From Lysobacterales bacterium (GTDB taxonomy: Bacteria > Pseudomonadota > Gammaproteobacteria > Xanthomonadales > Xanthomonadaceae), in assembly GCA_014946745.1 (NCBI GenBank), contig JADCRD010000002.1:434001-498000 (forward strand): a stretch of DNA of 64,000 nucleotides, in the 5' to 3' direction. Both the position numbers and the translations under genes were made by a program. Positions 1 through 9,283 of this stretch are shown piece by piece; position 1 is the first letter of the stretch; each line of letters starts with the position of its first letter. The notes below the pieces were generated by a model. It searched no databases. It was not told the origin of the DNA and saw only the letters and a program-made list of their open reading frames with translations.

Positions 1-2
1 AG

Positions 3-467
3 GCCGCACTCGCACTGCGGCTGGAGGCCAACGAGCTGCCGCCCTTCATTCCGGCGCGCAGCGATCTGTTCGACACCGCGCCGGGCCAGACCGAACCCTG
101 GGAAGGCCTGCGCGAACGCCTGCGCGCCCGGCTGGGCGAAGAAGCCCTGCAGCAGCTGGTCCTGACCGGCGACCCGCGGCCCGAGCGCGCCCAGCAGTGG
201 GTGGCCACGCGCAAGCAGCGCGACCCGGCCCAGCGCCCGGTGCCGCGCCCACCCTGGCTGCTGCCCGAACCACGTCCGCTGCGCGAGGCGGTCGCCGCCG
301 TGCTGGCCGGGCCCGAACGCATCGAAGCCGGCTGGTGGGACGAGGCCGACCAACGCCGCGACTACTACCTCATCGAAACCCGCAGCGGCCAACGCGCCTG
401 GGCCTTCCGGCCGGCCGGCGATGCGGTGAGCTTGCAGGGGTGGATGCTGCAGGGGTGGTTTGCTTGA
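3..467 (+). CDS. imuB: ImuB-type Y-family polymerase-like protein, C-terminal part
   Basis: The gene runs in from the left edge; only the last 154 residues are visible. The part read is the C-terminal tail of ImuB: a segment with E-L-P-P-F and L-F-D-T, then G-P-E-R-I-E-A-G-W-W-D and R-R-D-Y-Y, as in ImuB proteins near the end. ImuB is a catalytically weak Y-family polymerase homologue. It bridges ImuA, the beta clamp and DnaE2 in the damage-induced mutasome. The L-F-D-T stretch could be part of a clamp-binding region, but this is not certain. The next gene is dnaE2, as expected for an imuA-imuB-dnaE2 cassette. The promoter, where a LexA box would be, lies outside the window. Confidence 0.85.
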   Translation, partial: AALALRLEANELPPFIPARSDLFDTAPGQTEPWEGLRERLRARLGEEALQQLVLTGDPRPERAQQWVATRKQRDPAQRPVPRPPWLLPEPRPLREAVAAVLAGPERIEAGWWDEADQRRDYYLIETRSGQRAWAFRPAGDAVSLQGWMLQGWFA

Positions 468-632
468 AGAGCGGGAGTGAGGCGGCTCGCTTGCGCGGCA
501 CTGCCGCGCGAGCCGACGAACGCCCGAGCGCTATGCGCGAGGGCCGGGGAGGAATTCGGGATTGGCTTGAAGCCGGCGGGCTGGAGATCGATGGCCACAC
601 AGGGCGTGACCCACCGGAGCGAAAGGTCATAG

Positions 633-650
633 GGTGGGTCTTGACCCACC
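633..650 (-). repeat. REP-like palindrome, copy 1
   Basis: An 8-bp perfect inverted repeat, GGTGGGTC and GACCCACC, around a 2-bp centre. On the minus strand it is followed by CTATG and preceded by a GAGGC-containing head, as in the other copies. It forms an inverted pair with the copy at 815. Confidence 0.75.
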
Positions 651-814
651 GGAGCTGGACGCTTGCCTCGGTCAGCAATAGCCGGCACATGCCGGCATCG
701 CACCGCCCGACCTTGAAGATCGCCGCGTTGATGCGTGGTACGGAATGTTCGTAAAAAGTCGCATCGGGAGTGCAGGCAGCGCGAAGGCGGTCAATGCGGC
801 GAGCCTGAGGCATC

Positions 815-832
815 GGTGGGTCAAGACCCACC
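815..832 (+). repeat. REP-like palindrome, copy 2
   Basis: GGTGGGTCAAGACCCACC followed by CTATG; same core as copies 1 and 4. It lies 164 bp from copy 1 in the opposite orientation, the arrangement seen in REP doublets. Confidence 0.75.
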
Positions 833-880
833 CTATGAGAGCCACGCCTCTCACTTCTGCTGCTGTTGCTATTCGCTTTC

Positions 881-908
881 AGCGGTGAGCGGTGAGCGGT
901 GAGCGGTG
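881..908 (+). repeat. Heptamer tandem repeat, AGCGGTG x4
   Basis: Four perfect head-to-tail copies of AGCGGTG in the spacer before dnaE2. Such short runs can change length by slippage. Confidence 0.8.
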
Positions 909-1078
909 AAGACCGCAACAGCAAAAGCCGAGGCCTTCCGCTTGGACAGCCTCGGGGCGCCTGCTCCGCCCGGTCCTCACCCCAGCCCCTCCCCCAAAGG
1001 GAATGGGGCCCGAAGCAGCAGCGCCTAGCCCCTCGACCTCATCAGTCGTCATCGGCAACAACGAGCACCTGATCCCCG

Positions 1079-4000
1079 ATGACCGCCAAGACCAACCTCT
1101 TCTCCCTGCCGATAAAACCAACTCGCGGGGGCGCGCCCTCGCGCCCAACACCCAAACGCCCCCGCAGCACCACCCCGCCCTACGCCGAACTGCACTGCCT
1201 CTCCAACTTCAGCTTCGGCCGCGGTGCCTCCAGTGCGATGGAGCTGTTCGAGCGCGCGCGGGCGCAGGGCTACAGCGCGCTGGCGATCACCGACGAGTGC
1301 TCGCTGGCCGGCATCGTGCGTGCGTACGAGACGGCGAAAGCCACCGATCTCACCCTCATCGTCGGCGCCGAATTCAGCACAGCCGACCAGCACTTCAAGT
1401 GCGTGCTGCTGGTCGAGGACAGCACCGGCTACACCGCTCTGTGCGAAATCATCACCCGCGCGCGCCGGCGCTCGGAGAAAGGCGAATACCGCTTCGAGCT
1501 TGCCGACATCGATCCCGCACCGCCCGGCCTGCTGCTGCTGTGGATACCGCAGGCGCTGGACAATGACGGCCTCGAAGCCCAAGGCCAAGCGCTGGCCCAG
1601 CAGTGGCACGATCGCTGCTGGCTGGCGGTCGAGCTGCACCGCGGCCCGGACGACGAAGCGCGCAAGGCGGAACTGCTCGACCTCGCTGCACGCTGCGACT
1701 TGCCGGCCGTGGCCTGTGGCGACGCGCACATGCACATCCGTGCGCGACGACCGCTGCAGGACTGCCTGACCGCGCTGCGCCACCGGCTGAGCGTGGTCCA
1801 GGCGCGCGGTCTGCTGTTCCCCAACGGCGAACGCCATCTGCGCACGCGGCGCGCCCTGCTCGCGATCTACGGCGATGCGCTGATGGCGGAAAGCCTGCGC
1901 ATCGCCGATCGCTGTCGCTTCCAACTGACGGAGATCCGCTACCGCTATCCACGCGAGGTGGTGCCGGACGCCCACACCCCGGACAGCTGGCTGCGCGCGC
2001 TGACCGAACAGGGCGCGCGCTGGCGCTGGCCGCAGGGCGTGCCGGACAAGGTGCAGGCACAGATCGAGAAGGAGCTCGCGATCATCGCCGAGCTCGACTA
2101 CGCGGCCTACTTCCTGACCGTGCACGACATCGTCCGCTTCGCGCGTGAGCGCGGCATCCTCTGCCAGGGCCGCGGCTCGGCGGCGAACTCGGCGGTCTGC
2201 TTCGCGCTGGGTGTGACCGAGGTCGACCCCGCACACAGCCAGCTGCTGTTCGAGCGCTTTCTGTCGAAGGAGCGCAACGAGCCGCCCGACATCGACATCG
2301 ACTTCGAACACCAGCGCCGCGAGGAGGTCCTCCAGTACCTCTATTCACGCTACGGCCGCGAGCGTGCGGCGCTGGCCGCCACCGTGATCTGCTACCGCAG
2401 CCGCAGCGCCCTGCGCGATGCCGCGCGCGCGCTGGGCCTGTCAGCCGACCAGCTGGAGCAGCTCAGCGCGGCCTCGGCGCGCGGGCAGAGCGCGGTGCCG
2501 ATCGAGGACCGCCTGGCTGAGCGCGGCTTCGCTCTGGACAGCCCGGTGGTGCGCCGGCTGCTGCAGATCGCGAGTGAGCTGAAGGGGTTTCCGCGCCATC
2601 TCTCGCAGCACGTCGGCGGCTTCGTGATCTCGGACGCGCCGCTGTCGACCCTGGTGCCGGTCGAGAACGCCGCCATGCCCGATCGCACCATCATCCAGTG
2701 GGACAAGGACGACCTCGACACGCTCGGCCTGCTCAAGGTCGACTGCCTGGCGCTCGGCATGCTGAGCTGCGTGCGGCGCTGCCTCGACCTGCTGCGCGAG
2801 GCGCGCGGCATCGAGCTCACGCCGGCCACCATTCCGGCGGAGGATGCCGCCACCTACACGATGATCCAGCGTGCCGACACCGTCGGCGTGTTCCAGATCG
2901 AATCGCGCGCGCAGATGGCCATGCTGCCGCGGCTGAAACCGCGCACCTTCTACGACCTGGTGATCGAAGTCGCGATCGTGCGGCCCGGGCCGATCCAGGG
3001 CCGCATGGTGCATCCCTACCTGCGGCGTCGGCAGGGCCTGGAGCCGGTCACCTATCCGTCCGCGGATCTTCGCCAAGTGTTCGAGCGCACGCTGGGCGTG
3101 CCGCTGTTCCAGGAGCAGGTGATGCAGCTGGCCATCGTCGCCGCCGGCTACACGCCCGGCGAGGCCGACGAACTGCGCCGCTCGATGGCCGCCTGGAAGC
3201 GCCGCGGCGGGCTGGAGCACCACCGCGCGCGCATCCTCGAAGGCATGGCCGCGCGCGGCTATCCGCCCGAATTCGCCGAGCAGGTGTTCGAGCAGATCAA
3301 GGGCTTCGGCAGCTACGGCTTTCCGGAATCGCACGCCGCCAGCTTCGCCCTGATCACCTACGTCAGCTGCTGGCTCAAATGCCACCACCCGGATGCCTTC
3401 GCCTGCGCCCTGCTCAACGCCCAGCCGCTGGGCTTCTACTCGACCGCCCAACTCATCGCCGACGCCCGCCGCCACGGCGTGCGCGTGCATCCGGTGGACG
3501 TGCGCTACAGCGACTTCGACTCACACCTTGAAGCCGGCGGCGAAACCGCGCGCGGGCCGATCCGCCTGGGCCTGCGCGAGGTGCGCGGGCTGAAGTCCGA
3601 GGCCGCGCAGCACATTGTTCAGGCGCGTGCGCAGAAGGACTTCCGCGATGTCGAAGATCTCGCCCATCGCGCCCAGCTCGACCGCGGTGATCTCGGCCTC
3701 CTGGCCGAGGCCGGCGCCCTGCGCGGCCTGGCCGGACACAGACATCGCGCGCGCTGGGCGGTGGCCGGGGTCGAAACCACCCTGCCCCTGTTCGAGCACC
3801 TGCCGACACCCGAGGCCCGGGTCAGCCTGCCGCCACCGAGTGCCGCCGAGAACCTGCTGGCCGACTACGCACGTACGGGTCTGTCGCTGGGGCCGCATCC
3901 GCTGGCCCTGCTGCGGCCGCAGTTGAATGCGCTGCGCTGCAGGCGCTCACGCGATCTGCTGCAGATGCGCAACCGCAGCCATGTGCGCTACGCCGGCCTG

Positions 4001-4258
4001 GTCAGCCTGCGCCAGCAGCCCAGCACCGCCAGCGGCGTCACCTTCGTCACCCTCGAAGACGAGGACGGCATGGTGAACCTGGTGGTCTGGCAGCGGGTGG
4101 CGATCCGCGATCGCCGCGCCCTGCTCGAATCGCGCCTGCTGCTGGTGGAAGGCCACCTCGAAAGCGCGGACGGCGTGCGTCACCTGATCGCCGGACGGCT
4201 GAGCGATGTCAGCGACCTGCTGGGCGCGCTCGATGCGCGCTCGCGGGATTTTCATTGA
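1079..4258 (+). CDS. dnaE2: Error-prone DNA polymerase III alpha subunit DnaE2 (ImuC)
   Basis: C-family DNA polymerase that carries out translesion synthesis together with ImuA and ImuB after DNA damage. It has 1059 residues, close to the family's usual length. An N-terminal PHP domain starts with [11 protein letters not shown] near residue 36. The palm acidic motif P-D-I-D-I-D-F covers residues 403-409 and the third catalytic Asp is D555 in [10 protein letters not shown]-terminal OB fold begins near residue 960 (V-R-Y-A-G-L-V). All catalytic carboxylates are present, so the enzyme should be active. The ATG at 1079 has only a weak ribosome binding site; the upstream frame is not conserved-looking. 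It sits downstream of imuB. Confidence 0.95.
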   Translation: MTAKTNLFSLPIKPTRGGAPSRPTPKRPRSTTPPYAELHCLSNFSFGRGASSAMELFERARAQGYSALAITDECSLAGIVRAYETAKATDLTLIVGAEFSTADQHFKCVLLVEDSTGYTALCEIITRARRRSEKGEYRFELADIDPAPPGLLLLWIPQALDNDGLEAQGQALAQQWHDRCWLAVELHRGPDDEARKAELLDLAARCDLPAVACGDAHMHIRARRPLQDCLTALRHRLSVVQARGLLFPNGERHLRTRRALLAIYGDALMAESLRIADRCRFQLTEIRYRYPREVVPDAHTPDSWLRALTEQGARWRWPQGVPDKVQAQIEKELAIIAELDYAAYFLTVHDIVRFARERGILCQGRGSAANSAVCFALGVTEVDPAHSQLLFERFLSKERNEPPDIDIDFEHQRREEVLQYLYSRYGRERAALAATVICYRSRSALRDAARALGLSADQLEQLSAASARGQSAVPIEDRLAERGFALDSPVVRRLLQIASELKGFPRHLSQHVGGFVISDAPLSTLVPVENAAMPDRTIIQWDKDDLDTLGLLKVDCLALGMLSCVRRCLDLLREARGIELTPATIPAEDAATYTMIQRADTVGVFQIESRAQMAMLPRLKPRTFYDLVIEVAIVRPGPIQGRMVHPYLRRRQGLEPVTYPSADLRQVFERTLGVPLFQEQVMQLAIVAAGYTPGEADELRRSMAAWKRRGGLEHHRARILEGMAARGYPPEFAEQVFEQIKGFGSYGFPESHAASFALITYVSCWLKCHHPDAFACALLNAQPLGFYSTAQLIADARRHGVRVHPVDVRYSDFDSHLEAGGETARGPIRLGLREVRGLKSEAAQHIVQARAQKDFRDVEDLAHRAQLDRGDLGLLAEAGALRGLAGHRHRARWAVAGVETTLPLFEHLPTPEARVSLPPPSAAENLLADYARTGLSLGPHPLALLRPQLNALRCRRSRDLLQMRNRSHVRYAGLVSLRQQPSTASGVTFVTLEDEDGMVNLVVWQRVAIRDRRALLESRLLLVEGHLESADGVRHLIAGRLSDVSDLLGALDARSRDFH

Positions 4259-4292
4259 GGGTTCGAGGCGATTGCAGTCTCTGCAAACGCAG

Positions 4293-4317
4293 AAGGGGCC
4301 GGCGATGCCGGCCCCTT
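4293..4317. terminator. Bidirectional hairpin between converging genes
   Basis: An 11-bp perfect stem, AAGGGGCCGGC, with a 3-nt GAT loop, placed between the stop of dnaE2 and the stop of the opposing beta-helix gene. There is no long T run on either side, so termination strength is uncertain. Confidence 0.7.
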
Positions 4318-4346
4318 CGGTACGCTCCGTGTGCGATCGCGAAGGA

Positions 4347-6041
4347 TCAGCGCGGAATGTTGACCGTCCAGCCAGCGGTCCAGTTGTCACGCGGGCCGGC
4401 GAAGGCGCCGCGGTACTGCACCGGGCGGAAAAAGGCGTCACTCGGAGCCTGGCCGCCGCCCAGCAGCGGCGAGGTCGCCGTCGGCAGGAAGCCGTTGGCC
4501 ACCAGCAGCGGAGCGCCCGTGCCGTTGCCAGTGCCGGCATTGAACCAGGCGCTGACCGCGTAGGCGGCGCTGGCGTTGTCCTCGAACTGGCCACCGCCGC
4601 AGGTGCCGACCCAGGAGCGGGTCATGGTCAGGCTGCTGCCGGTCTGCGTCGCCGAACTCAGCGCATAGGTCTGCGCGTCGATCAGGTTGATGCAGCGGTC
4701 GCGGAAGCCGGTGACCAGCACGTTCGCGTAGTTGCCGCCCGAGCCGCGGCGGATGCGCATGCCTTCGTTGCCGACGTCAGCGCGGCCGACCAGGGTCAGG
4801 TTGGAGACGGTCGGCAGGGTGCGCGGCGTCTTGTCCGAGGCGGGGTTGTCGTTGTCCGACTCGACGCCGTTGCTGTCGCCACCCTGGTCAGGGTTCACGC
4901 CCTGCCAGCCCAGCGCGAACTGTAGCTTGCCGTTGTAGCCCTGGTCGAAGTCGAAGCAGTCGTCGCCCATGTTCGAGCAGACCAGGTACTTGCCGTTGAC
5001 GCTGCCGCCGAAGAACTCAAAGCCGTCGTCGAGGCCGCCATCGACCTGCACGTACTCCAGCACCGTGCCCGAGCCGACCGCATTCAGGGTGAGCGCGTTG
5101 AGTTCCTCGTTCGGCGCGATCTGCTGGCCGGCCCACAGGATGCGCACGTAGCGCAGCGCGCCCGAGCTGTCGTTCTCGATCGCCGGCACGGCGCCATAGA
5201 CCAGCTCCGGCACCGCCTCGAAGCGGCAGGTGGTGGTGGCCGTGGCGTCGTTGCAGATCGAACGGCCGTTCAGCACGATGCCCGCCCAGGAACCCGGGGT
5301 GGCATCAGGGCCGGTGAAGGTGATCGGCTGCGTGGCCGTGCCTTCCGCGTACAGGCGGCCGCCCTGCTTGACCGCGATGAAGTTCGGCGAGCTGCGATCG
5401 GTCGAGCCCTGCACGGTCACGCCCGGGGCAATGGTCAGGGTGGCGTTGTTCTCGACGGTCACCTGCCCGCGCACGATGTACTTCTTGCCGGCCGGCAGGA
5501 ACAGGTTGCTGGTGATGCTGTTGGGCAGGCGGCAGTCGCTGCCGTCGGCGGTGGTGCCGGCCGGGCAGGTCGAAGCCGGCTCGTTGCACTCCAGCGAGCT
5601 GATCTTGCTGCTCGGAGCAAACACAAAGTTGGCGTTGGCCAGGCCGGAGGCCGCATTCGGGCTCACGTTCACCGCGATGCCTTCGCAGGTGAAGGAGACG
5701 CTGGCGCTGCCCATCGAGGCCTCGGCCGGGCTGCCGCGCTCACTGAAGCGACCGCCGCTGTAGCGAAGCAGGTTGACGTTGGTGTAGTCGAGCTGGCCAG
5801 CCACCATCGGGATCGCAAAGGTCGCCCACAGCTGGTTACCGCTGTTGTCGTAGCTGAAGAAGGCGCCGAAAGTGACGTTCGCTTCGGGGATGTAGTCGAG
5901 CAGCAGGCCCTTGTTGCGGCCGATGTCGCGACCGTCCACCCAAGCGCCATCGAAAGCTTCAGTGACGATCGAAGCAGAGGCCGGGCCAGCCAGGGCCAAC
6001 AGGCACGAGGTCGCGAGCAGGGTCTTGCGGAAGGAACGCAT
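4347..6041 (-). CDS. Secreted parallel beta-helix-type protein paired with a TonB receptor
   Basis: 564 residues. The ATG at 6041 follows a GGAG site and begins a clear signal peptide ending in A-G-P-A-S-A. Residues about 30-100 resemble the G-x-W...G...Y...G-x-x-x-W module also seen in the secreted protein at 29343. The rest has solenoid-like repeats (T-I-A-P-G-V-T-V, L-Y-A-E-G-T-A-T-Q-P-I-T-F, W-A-G-I-V-L-N-G) and acidic blocks D-D-G-F-E-F-F-G-G and D-D-C-F-D-F-D, which could bind metal. Proteins of this look often accompany TonB receptors; the biochemical role is unknown. It is the last gene of the TonB2 cluster but has its own Pho-box-like promoter region. I infer a cell-surface or periplasmic partner of the receptor upstream. 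Confidence 0.8.
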   Translation of the reverse strand: MRSFRKTLLATSCLLALAGPASASIVTEAFDGAWVDGRDIGRNKGLLLDYIPEANVTFGAFFSYDNSGNQLWATFAIPMVAGQLDYTNVNLLRYSGGRFSERGSPAEASMGSASVSFTCEGIAVNVSPNAASGLANANFVFAPSSKISSLECNEPASTCPAGTTADGSDCRLPNSITSNLFLPAGKKYIVRGQVTVENNATLTIAPGVTVQGSTDRSSPNFIAVKQGGRLYAEGTATQPITFTGPDATPGSWAGIVLNGRSICNDATATTTCRFEAVPELVYGAVPAIENDSSGALRYVRILWAGQQIAPNEELNALTLNAVGSGTVLEYVQVDGGLDDGFEFFGGSVNGKYLVCSNMGDDCFDFDQGYNGKLQFALGWQGVNPDQGGDSNGVESDNDNPASDKTPRTLPTVSNLTLVGRADVGNEGMRIRRGSGGNYANVLVTGFRDRCINLIDAQTYALSSATQTGSSLTMTRSWVGTCGGGQFEDNASAAYAVSAWFNAGTGNGTGAPLLVANGFLPTATSPLLGGGQAPSDAFFRPVQYRGAFAGPRDNWTAGWTVNIPR

Positions 6042-6131
6042 GGGGAAGCTCCGTAAGTGGGGGATCGCGCCGACGGTGCCGACGGGAATCCCCACACTAA
6101 GAAGCTTTTGTTTCAGCGAGCCTGCGCGTGC

Positions 6132-6149
6132 ATGACCGTTTGGTGACAG
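6132..6149 (-). promoter_or_regulatory. Candidate Pho box
   Basis: On the minus strand the sequence reads CTGTCAC-CAAA-CGGTCAT: two 7-mers with a 4-bp A-rich spacer, the 7-4-7 layout of PhoB sites (consensus halves CTGTCAT). It lies 91 bp before the start codon of the beta-helix gene and just after the receptor stop codon. It overlaps a GGTGAC-AGC-GTCACC inverted repeat (6142-6156). Found by eye. Confidence 0.55.
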
Positions 6150-6165
6150 CGTCACCTGCGCGGGT

Positions 6166-9100
6166 TCAGAATTTCCACTCCACCGACAGCGCGGCCTCGC
6201 GGCCCTTGCGGAAGGCGCGCGTGGGCGCACCGCCCTGCTCGAAGCGCACTTCCGGATCGAGCAGATTGCGCAGGCGCAGCTTCAGGCCGAAGCCCTCCCA
6301 GGGCAGCTTCTGCGAGAGGGTGAAGTCGAGCTGGTTGAAGGGCTGCTCGTAGACATCGGGCAGGCCGTTTACACCGACGCGGGAAATGCGCTCGCCGAAC
6401 ACGTTCCAGGACAGCTGGGCCTCGGTGCGGCCCTCGGGGTGCAGGTAGGACAGCGAGGCGTTGGCAACGAACTTCGACTGCCCTTGCAGCGGGCGCACGG
6501 CATTGGTCTGGATGCCCGGATCGCCGAGATCGATTTCGGAATCGATGCGCGCGTAGTTGGCGCCGACGTACACATCCTGCCAGGGCAGGCGCTGCAGGAA
6601 AGACGGCAGAAAGCCCAGCTTGCCCACGCGCTCAAGCGAGCGATACACATCGAACTCGATGCCGATGTTGGTTGCGCTGTCGGCGTTGTCGATGGCCAGC
6701 AGCTCGCCCGACGCCGGCGTGGAGATGAGCTCGATCGGGTTGGTGAACTCCTTCGAGAACAGCGCGACCGAAAAGCTCTCCAAGGTGCTGAAGTAGTACT
6801 CCCAGCGCAGGTCAAGGTTCTCGATCTCGGCCTGCACCAGCTCGGGGTTGCCCTGTACACGCACGTCGAGCAGCGGGTCGACGAAGTTGGCCGGCGACTG
6901 CTCGCGGATGTCGGGTCGCGACAGGGTGGTGCTGTAGCCCAGACGGATCTGCGCTTTGTCCGAATAGGCCCAGGTCAGTGAGCCCGCCGGCAGGTTGTCG
7001 CTGCTGTCGAGCACGCCGACGATCGGTGTGGCGTTGGGATCGAAGGGCCGCACGGTGGTCACCGTTTGCAGCATGTCCTCGCGGCGCAGACCCAGGTTGG
7101 CACGCAGCTGCCACCAGCTGGCATCCAGCATCAGGTAGCGCGCATCCAGGGTCTGGCTGGCGGTGTAGGCGTCGCTGGACAGCGTGCCCTCCTCAAGGCG
7201 CAGTCCGTTGGGCCCGATGTTGCCGGGCTGAAGGAAATCCTCGTAGTTGAAGATGTCGCCCTGCGGGCGACGTCCGGAGAAGCGGAATCGGCGGATGCTC
7301 GACACACGATCGCGCTGCATCTGCGCCACGCCCGTCTGCACGCCAACTTCTATCGAATCACCAAGCTTGAACAGCTTCTTGAGGTCAACGCTGTAGTCGC
7401 TGGCTTCGTCGTTCAGCACTTCGTAGCGCTGCTGATTGAAGCTCTCGAACAGGAAGTCGCCAATGTTCTCATCGAAGGTGAATCGGAAGGTGCGGGCGTT
7501 CGGCGCGAAGCGACTGGCGCTGGCATCGGTGGCCTGCCAGCTCAGATGAACGCCGCCAAATGCGGGAAAGCTGTGCTCGCCGGCCAGCTGCAGAGTGTCG
7601 AGGCCATTCTCGATCCATTCGAGCGTGGTCACGCGATCGATGTTGCCCGAGCCGAGCACGCCCTCGTCGATCTGCACTTCGTCGGTGGTCTGGCGCAGGC
7701 GGGTCATCGTGAGATCGACCGCATGGTGCTCGCCCACCTTCAGGCCGAGAACACCAAAAACGCTGCCGTCGATCGCGCGCTCGGTGCTGCGGCGCTCGAA
7801 ATCCTCCGCGGGAAGCAGTTCGTCCTGGAACAGGCTGTAGCTGCGCCGGGTCTCGGTGTTGTCGTTCCAGGCGTGGGCATAGCGCACCGCGGCAACGTAG
7901 CCCAGTCGCACATCCGAATCGCCGAAACGGAAATCGTCACCCACGCCCAGACCCAGACTACCGTTCGGAATCAGGCTGTCCTCGCGGGTCGCATAGCCCA
8001 GGGCCGCCAGCTCGCGGCCGGCCGCCTGCAGTTCAGTGGGGTTGCTGGGCAGACGATCGACGCCGAACACGCTGGGGGCGAAGCGCGCACCGCGATCATC
8101 ACCCGTCCAGTCACGGCGTCCACCGTCGTAGCGCAGGCCGTCCTCACCGGTGGTGCCATCGGCGTAACCCACGGTCAGCGAACTGCGGAAGAAGAACTCC
8201 TCCGGCACGCCGCGTGTGCGCAGCTGGATGGTTCCGCCGCCGAACTCGCCGGGCATGTCGGCCGAGTAGGTCTTCTGCACCACGATGCCCTGCAGCACCT
8301 CGGTAGGGAACAGGTCCAGCGGCACCACGCGGCGGGTGGGGTCCGGGCTGGGCACCTGGGCGCCATTCAAGAGCGTGCTGGAGTAGCGCTCACCCAAACC
8401 ACGCACATAGACGAATTTGCCGTCGACCAAGGTCAGGCCGGTCACGCGCTTCAAGGCGCCGGCGGCATCGGAGTCGCCGGCGCGCGAGATCTGCTCCGCG
8501 CCGAGGATGTCGGTCACCGCCGAACTGGTGCGGCGCTCCTCGACGAAGCTGGCCAGCGAGCCTTCGATGAAGGGCTCCAGCACCACGAACTCGGGCAGTT
8601 CGACGCCGGCCGGGGTCAGCTCGATGGCCTGCTCGGTGGTCTGCTCGCTGGCGATGCTCACCCCCTCGAAGCTGCGCGAGGCGAAGCTCGGCGCCAGCAC
8701 CGAGATGGCATAGGTGCCCGGCGGCACCTCGGCGCTGAAGCGGCCTTCGGCGTCGCTCACGAGATCGATCGGGGTACCAGAGACATACACCCGCGCGCCG
8801 GCCACCGGTTTGCCGTCTTCGCTGTTGAAGACGCGGCCGCTCAAGCGCCCGGGCGGACCCAGTTCGGGTTTGGCCTCGGCGGCCGCCGCGGCGCCGGCAT
8901 TGGTGCTCTCGATGAACACGCTGGGTGCGGCATCGGGATAGAGCGTGGCGATTATCTGCGCGTCTTCGTCCTCGACCAGGTTCAGCTCAAGGCTCAGCAC
9001 TTCGGCGCCGCCACGCAGCACGCGCAAGGTGCGCGCGCCCGGCTTGATCTTGAGGTTCAACGCACCGTCGCTGCTGGTGCGTCCACGCGGCGCGGCGTCG

Positions 9101-9231
9101 ATCTGCACTTCGGCATCGGCCACCGGCCGGCCTTCGTCAAAGAGGTACAGCGACAGCTCGGCGGGCTCGGCCGCGCCCGCCGAGGTGGCGACGAGGGCGG
9201 AGATGGCAAGAGCAAGCAGGCGGCGCTTCAT
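6166..9231 (-). CDS. TonB-dependent outer-membrane receptor with N-terminal carboxypeptidase-regulatory-like domains
   Basis: 1021 residues. A signal peptide (about 1-21) is followed by two beta-sandwich domains of the CarboxypepD-reg type (about 25-95 and 130-205), then the plug (about 240-350; V-R-G-L-G-E-R-Y-S-S-T-L-L-N-G) and a 22-strand-type barrel ending in W-K-F, a terminal aromatic as expected for BAM insertion. There is no STN signalling domain. It should import a scarce substrate using the TonB complex encoded just upstream. The substrate is not shown by sequence; the Pho-box-like elements suggest a phosphorus-containing compound. It starts 52 bp after the TPR gene. Confidence 0.92.
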   Translation of the reverse strand: MKRRLLALAISALVATSAGAAEPAELSLYLFDEGRPVADAEVQIDAAPRGRTSSDGALNLKIKPGARTLRVLRGGAEVLSLELNLVEDEDAQIIATLYPDAAPSVFIESTNAGAAAAAEAKPELGPPGRLSGRVFNSEDGKPVAGARVYVSGTPIDLVSDAEGRFSAEVPPGTYAISVLAPSFASRSFEGVSIASEQTTEQAIELTPAGVELPEFVVLEPFIEGSLASFVEERRTSSAVTDILGAEQISRAGDSDAAGALKRVTGLTLVDGKFVYVRGLGERYSSTLLNGAQVPSPDPTRRVVPLDLFPTEVLQGIVVQKTYSADMPGEFGGGTIQLRTRGVPEEFFFRSSLTVGYADGTTGEDGLRYDGGRRDWTGDDRGARFAPSVFGVDRLPSNPTELQAAGRELAALGYATREDSLIPNGSLGLGVGDDFRFGDSDVRLGYVAAVRYAHAWNDNTETRRSYSLFQDELLPAEDFERRSTERAIDGSVFGVLGLKVGEHHAVDLTMTRLRQTTDEVQIDEGVLGSGNIDRVTTLEWIENGLDTLQLAGEHSFPAFGGVHLSWQATDASASRFAPNARTFRFTFDENIGDFLFESFNQQRYEVLNDEASDYSVDLKKLFKLGDSIEVGVQTGVAQMQRDRVSSIRRFRFSGRRPQGDIFNYEDFLQPGNIGPNGLRLEEGTLSSDAYTASQTLDARYLMLDASWWQLRANLGLRREDMLQTVTTVRPFDPNATPIVGVLDSSDNLPAGSLTWAYSDKAQIRLGYSTTLSRPDIREQSPANFVDPLLDVRVQGNPELVQAEIENLDLRWEYYFSTLESFSVALFSKEFTNPIELISTPASGELLAIDNADSATNIGIEFDVYRSLERVGKLGFLPSFLQRLPWQDVYVGANYARIDSEIDLGDPGIQTNAVRPLQGQSKFVANASLSYLHPEGRTEAQLSWNVFGERISRVGVNGLPDVYEQPFNQLDFTLSQKLPWEGFGLKLRLRNLLDPEVRFEQGGAPTRAFRKGREAALSVEWKF

Positions 9232-9283
9232 GGCGTGGCGTTCCAGGGATCGTGGTGCCCGCGCCGCGCGCAGGCAGGGTGCA

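Larger units (their letters stand above)
468..1078. other. Spacer between imuB and dnaE2 with repeats
   Basis: No convincing coding frame. It holds two REP-like palindromes in opposite orientation (633-650 and 815-832), a heptamer tandem repeat (881-908) and a CCCCAGCCCCTCCCCC-type stretch near 973-1005 that resembles the dispersed hairpin family seen around 19.7 kb. The 13-bp direct repeat GACCCACCGGAGC occurs at 608-620 and 643-655. A spacer of 611 bp inside an imuB-dnaE2 cassette is long, so dnaE2 may have its own promoter here. Confidence 0.6.
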
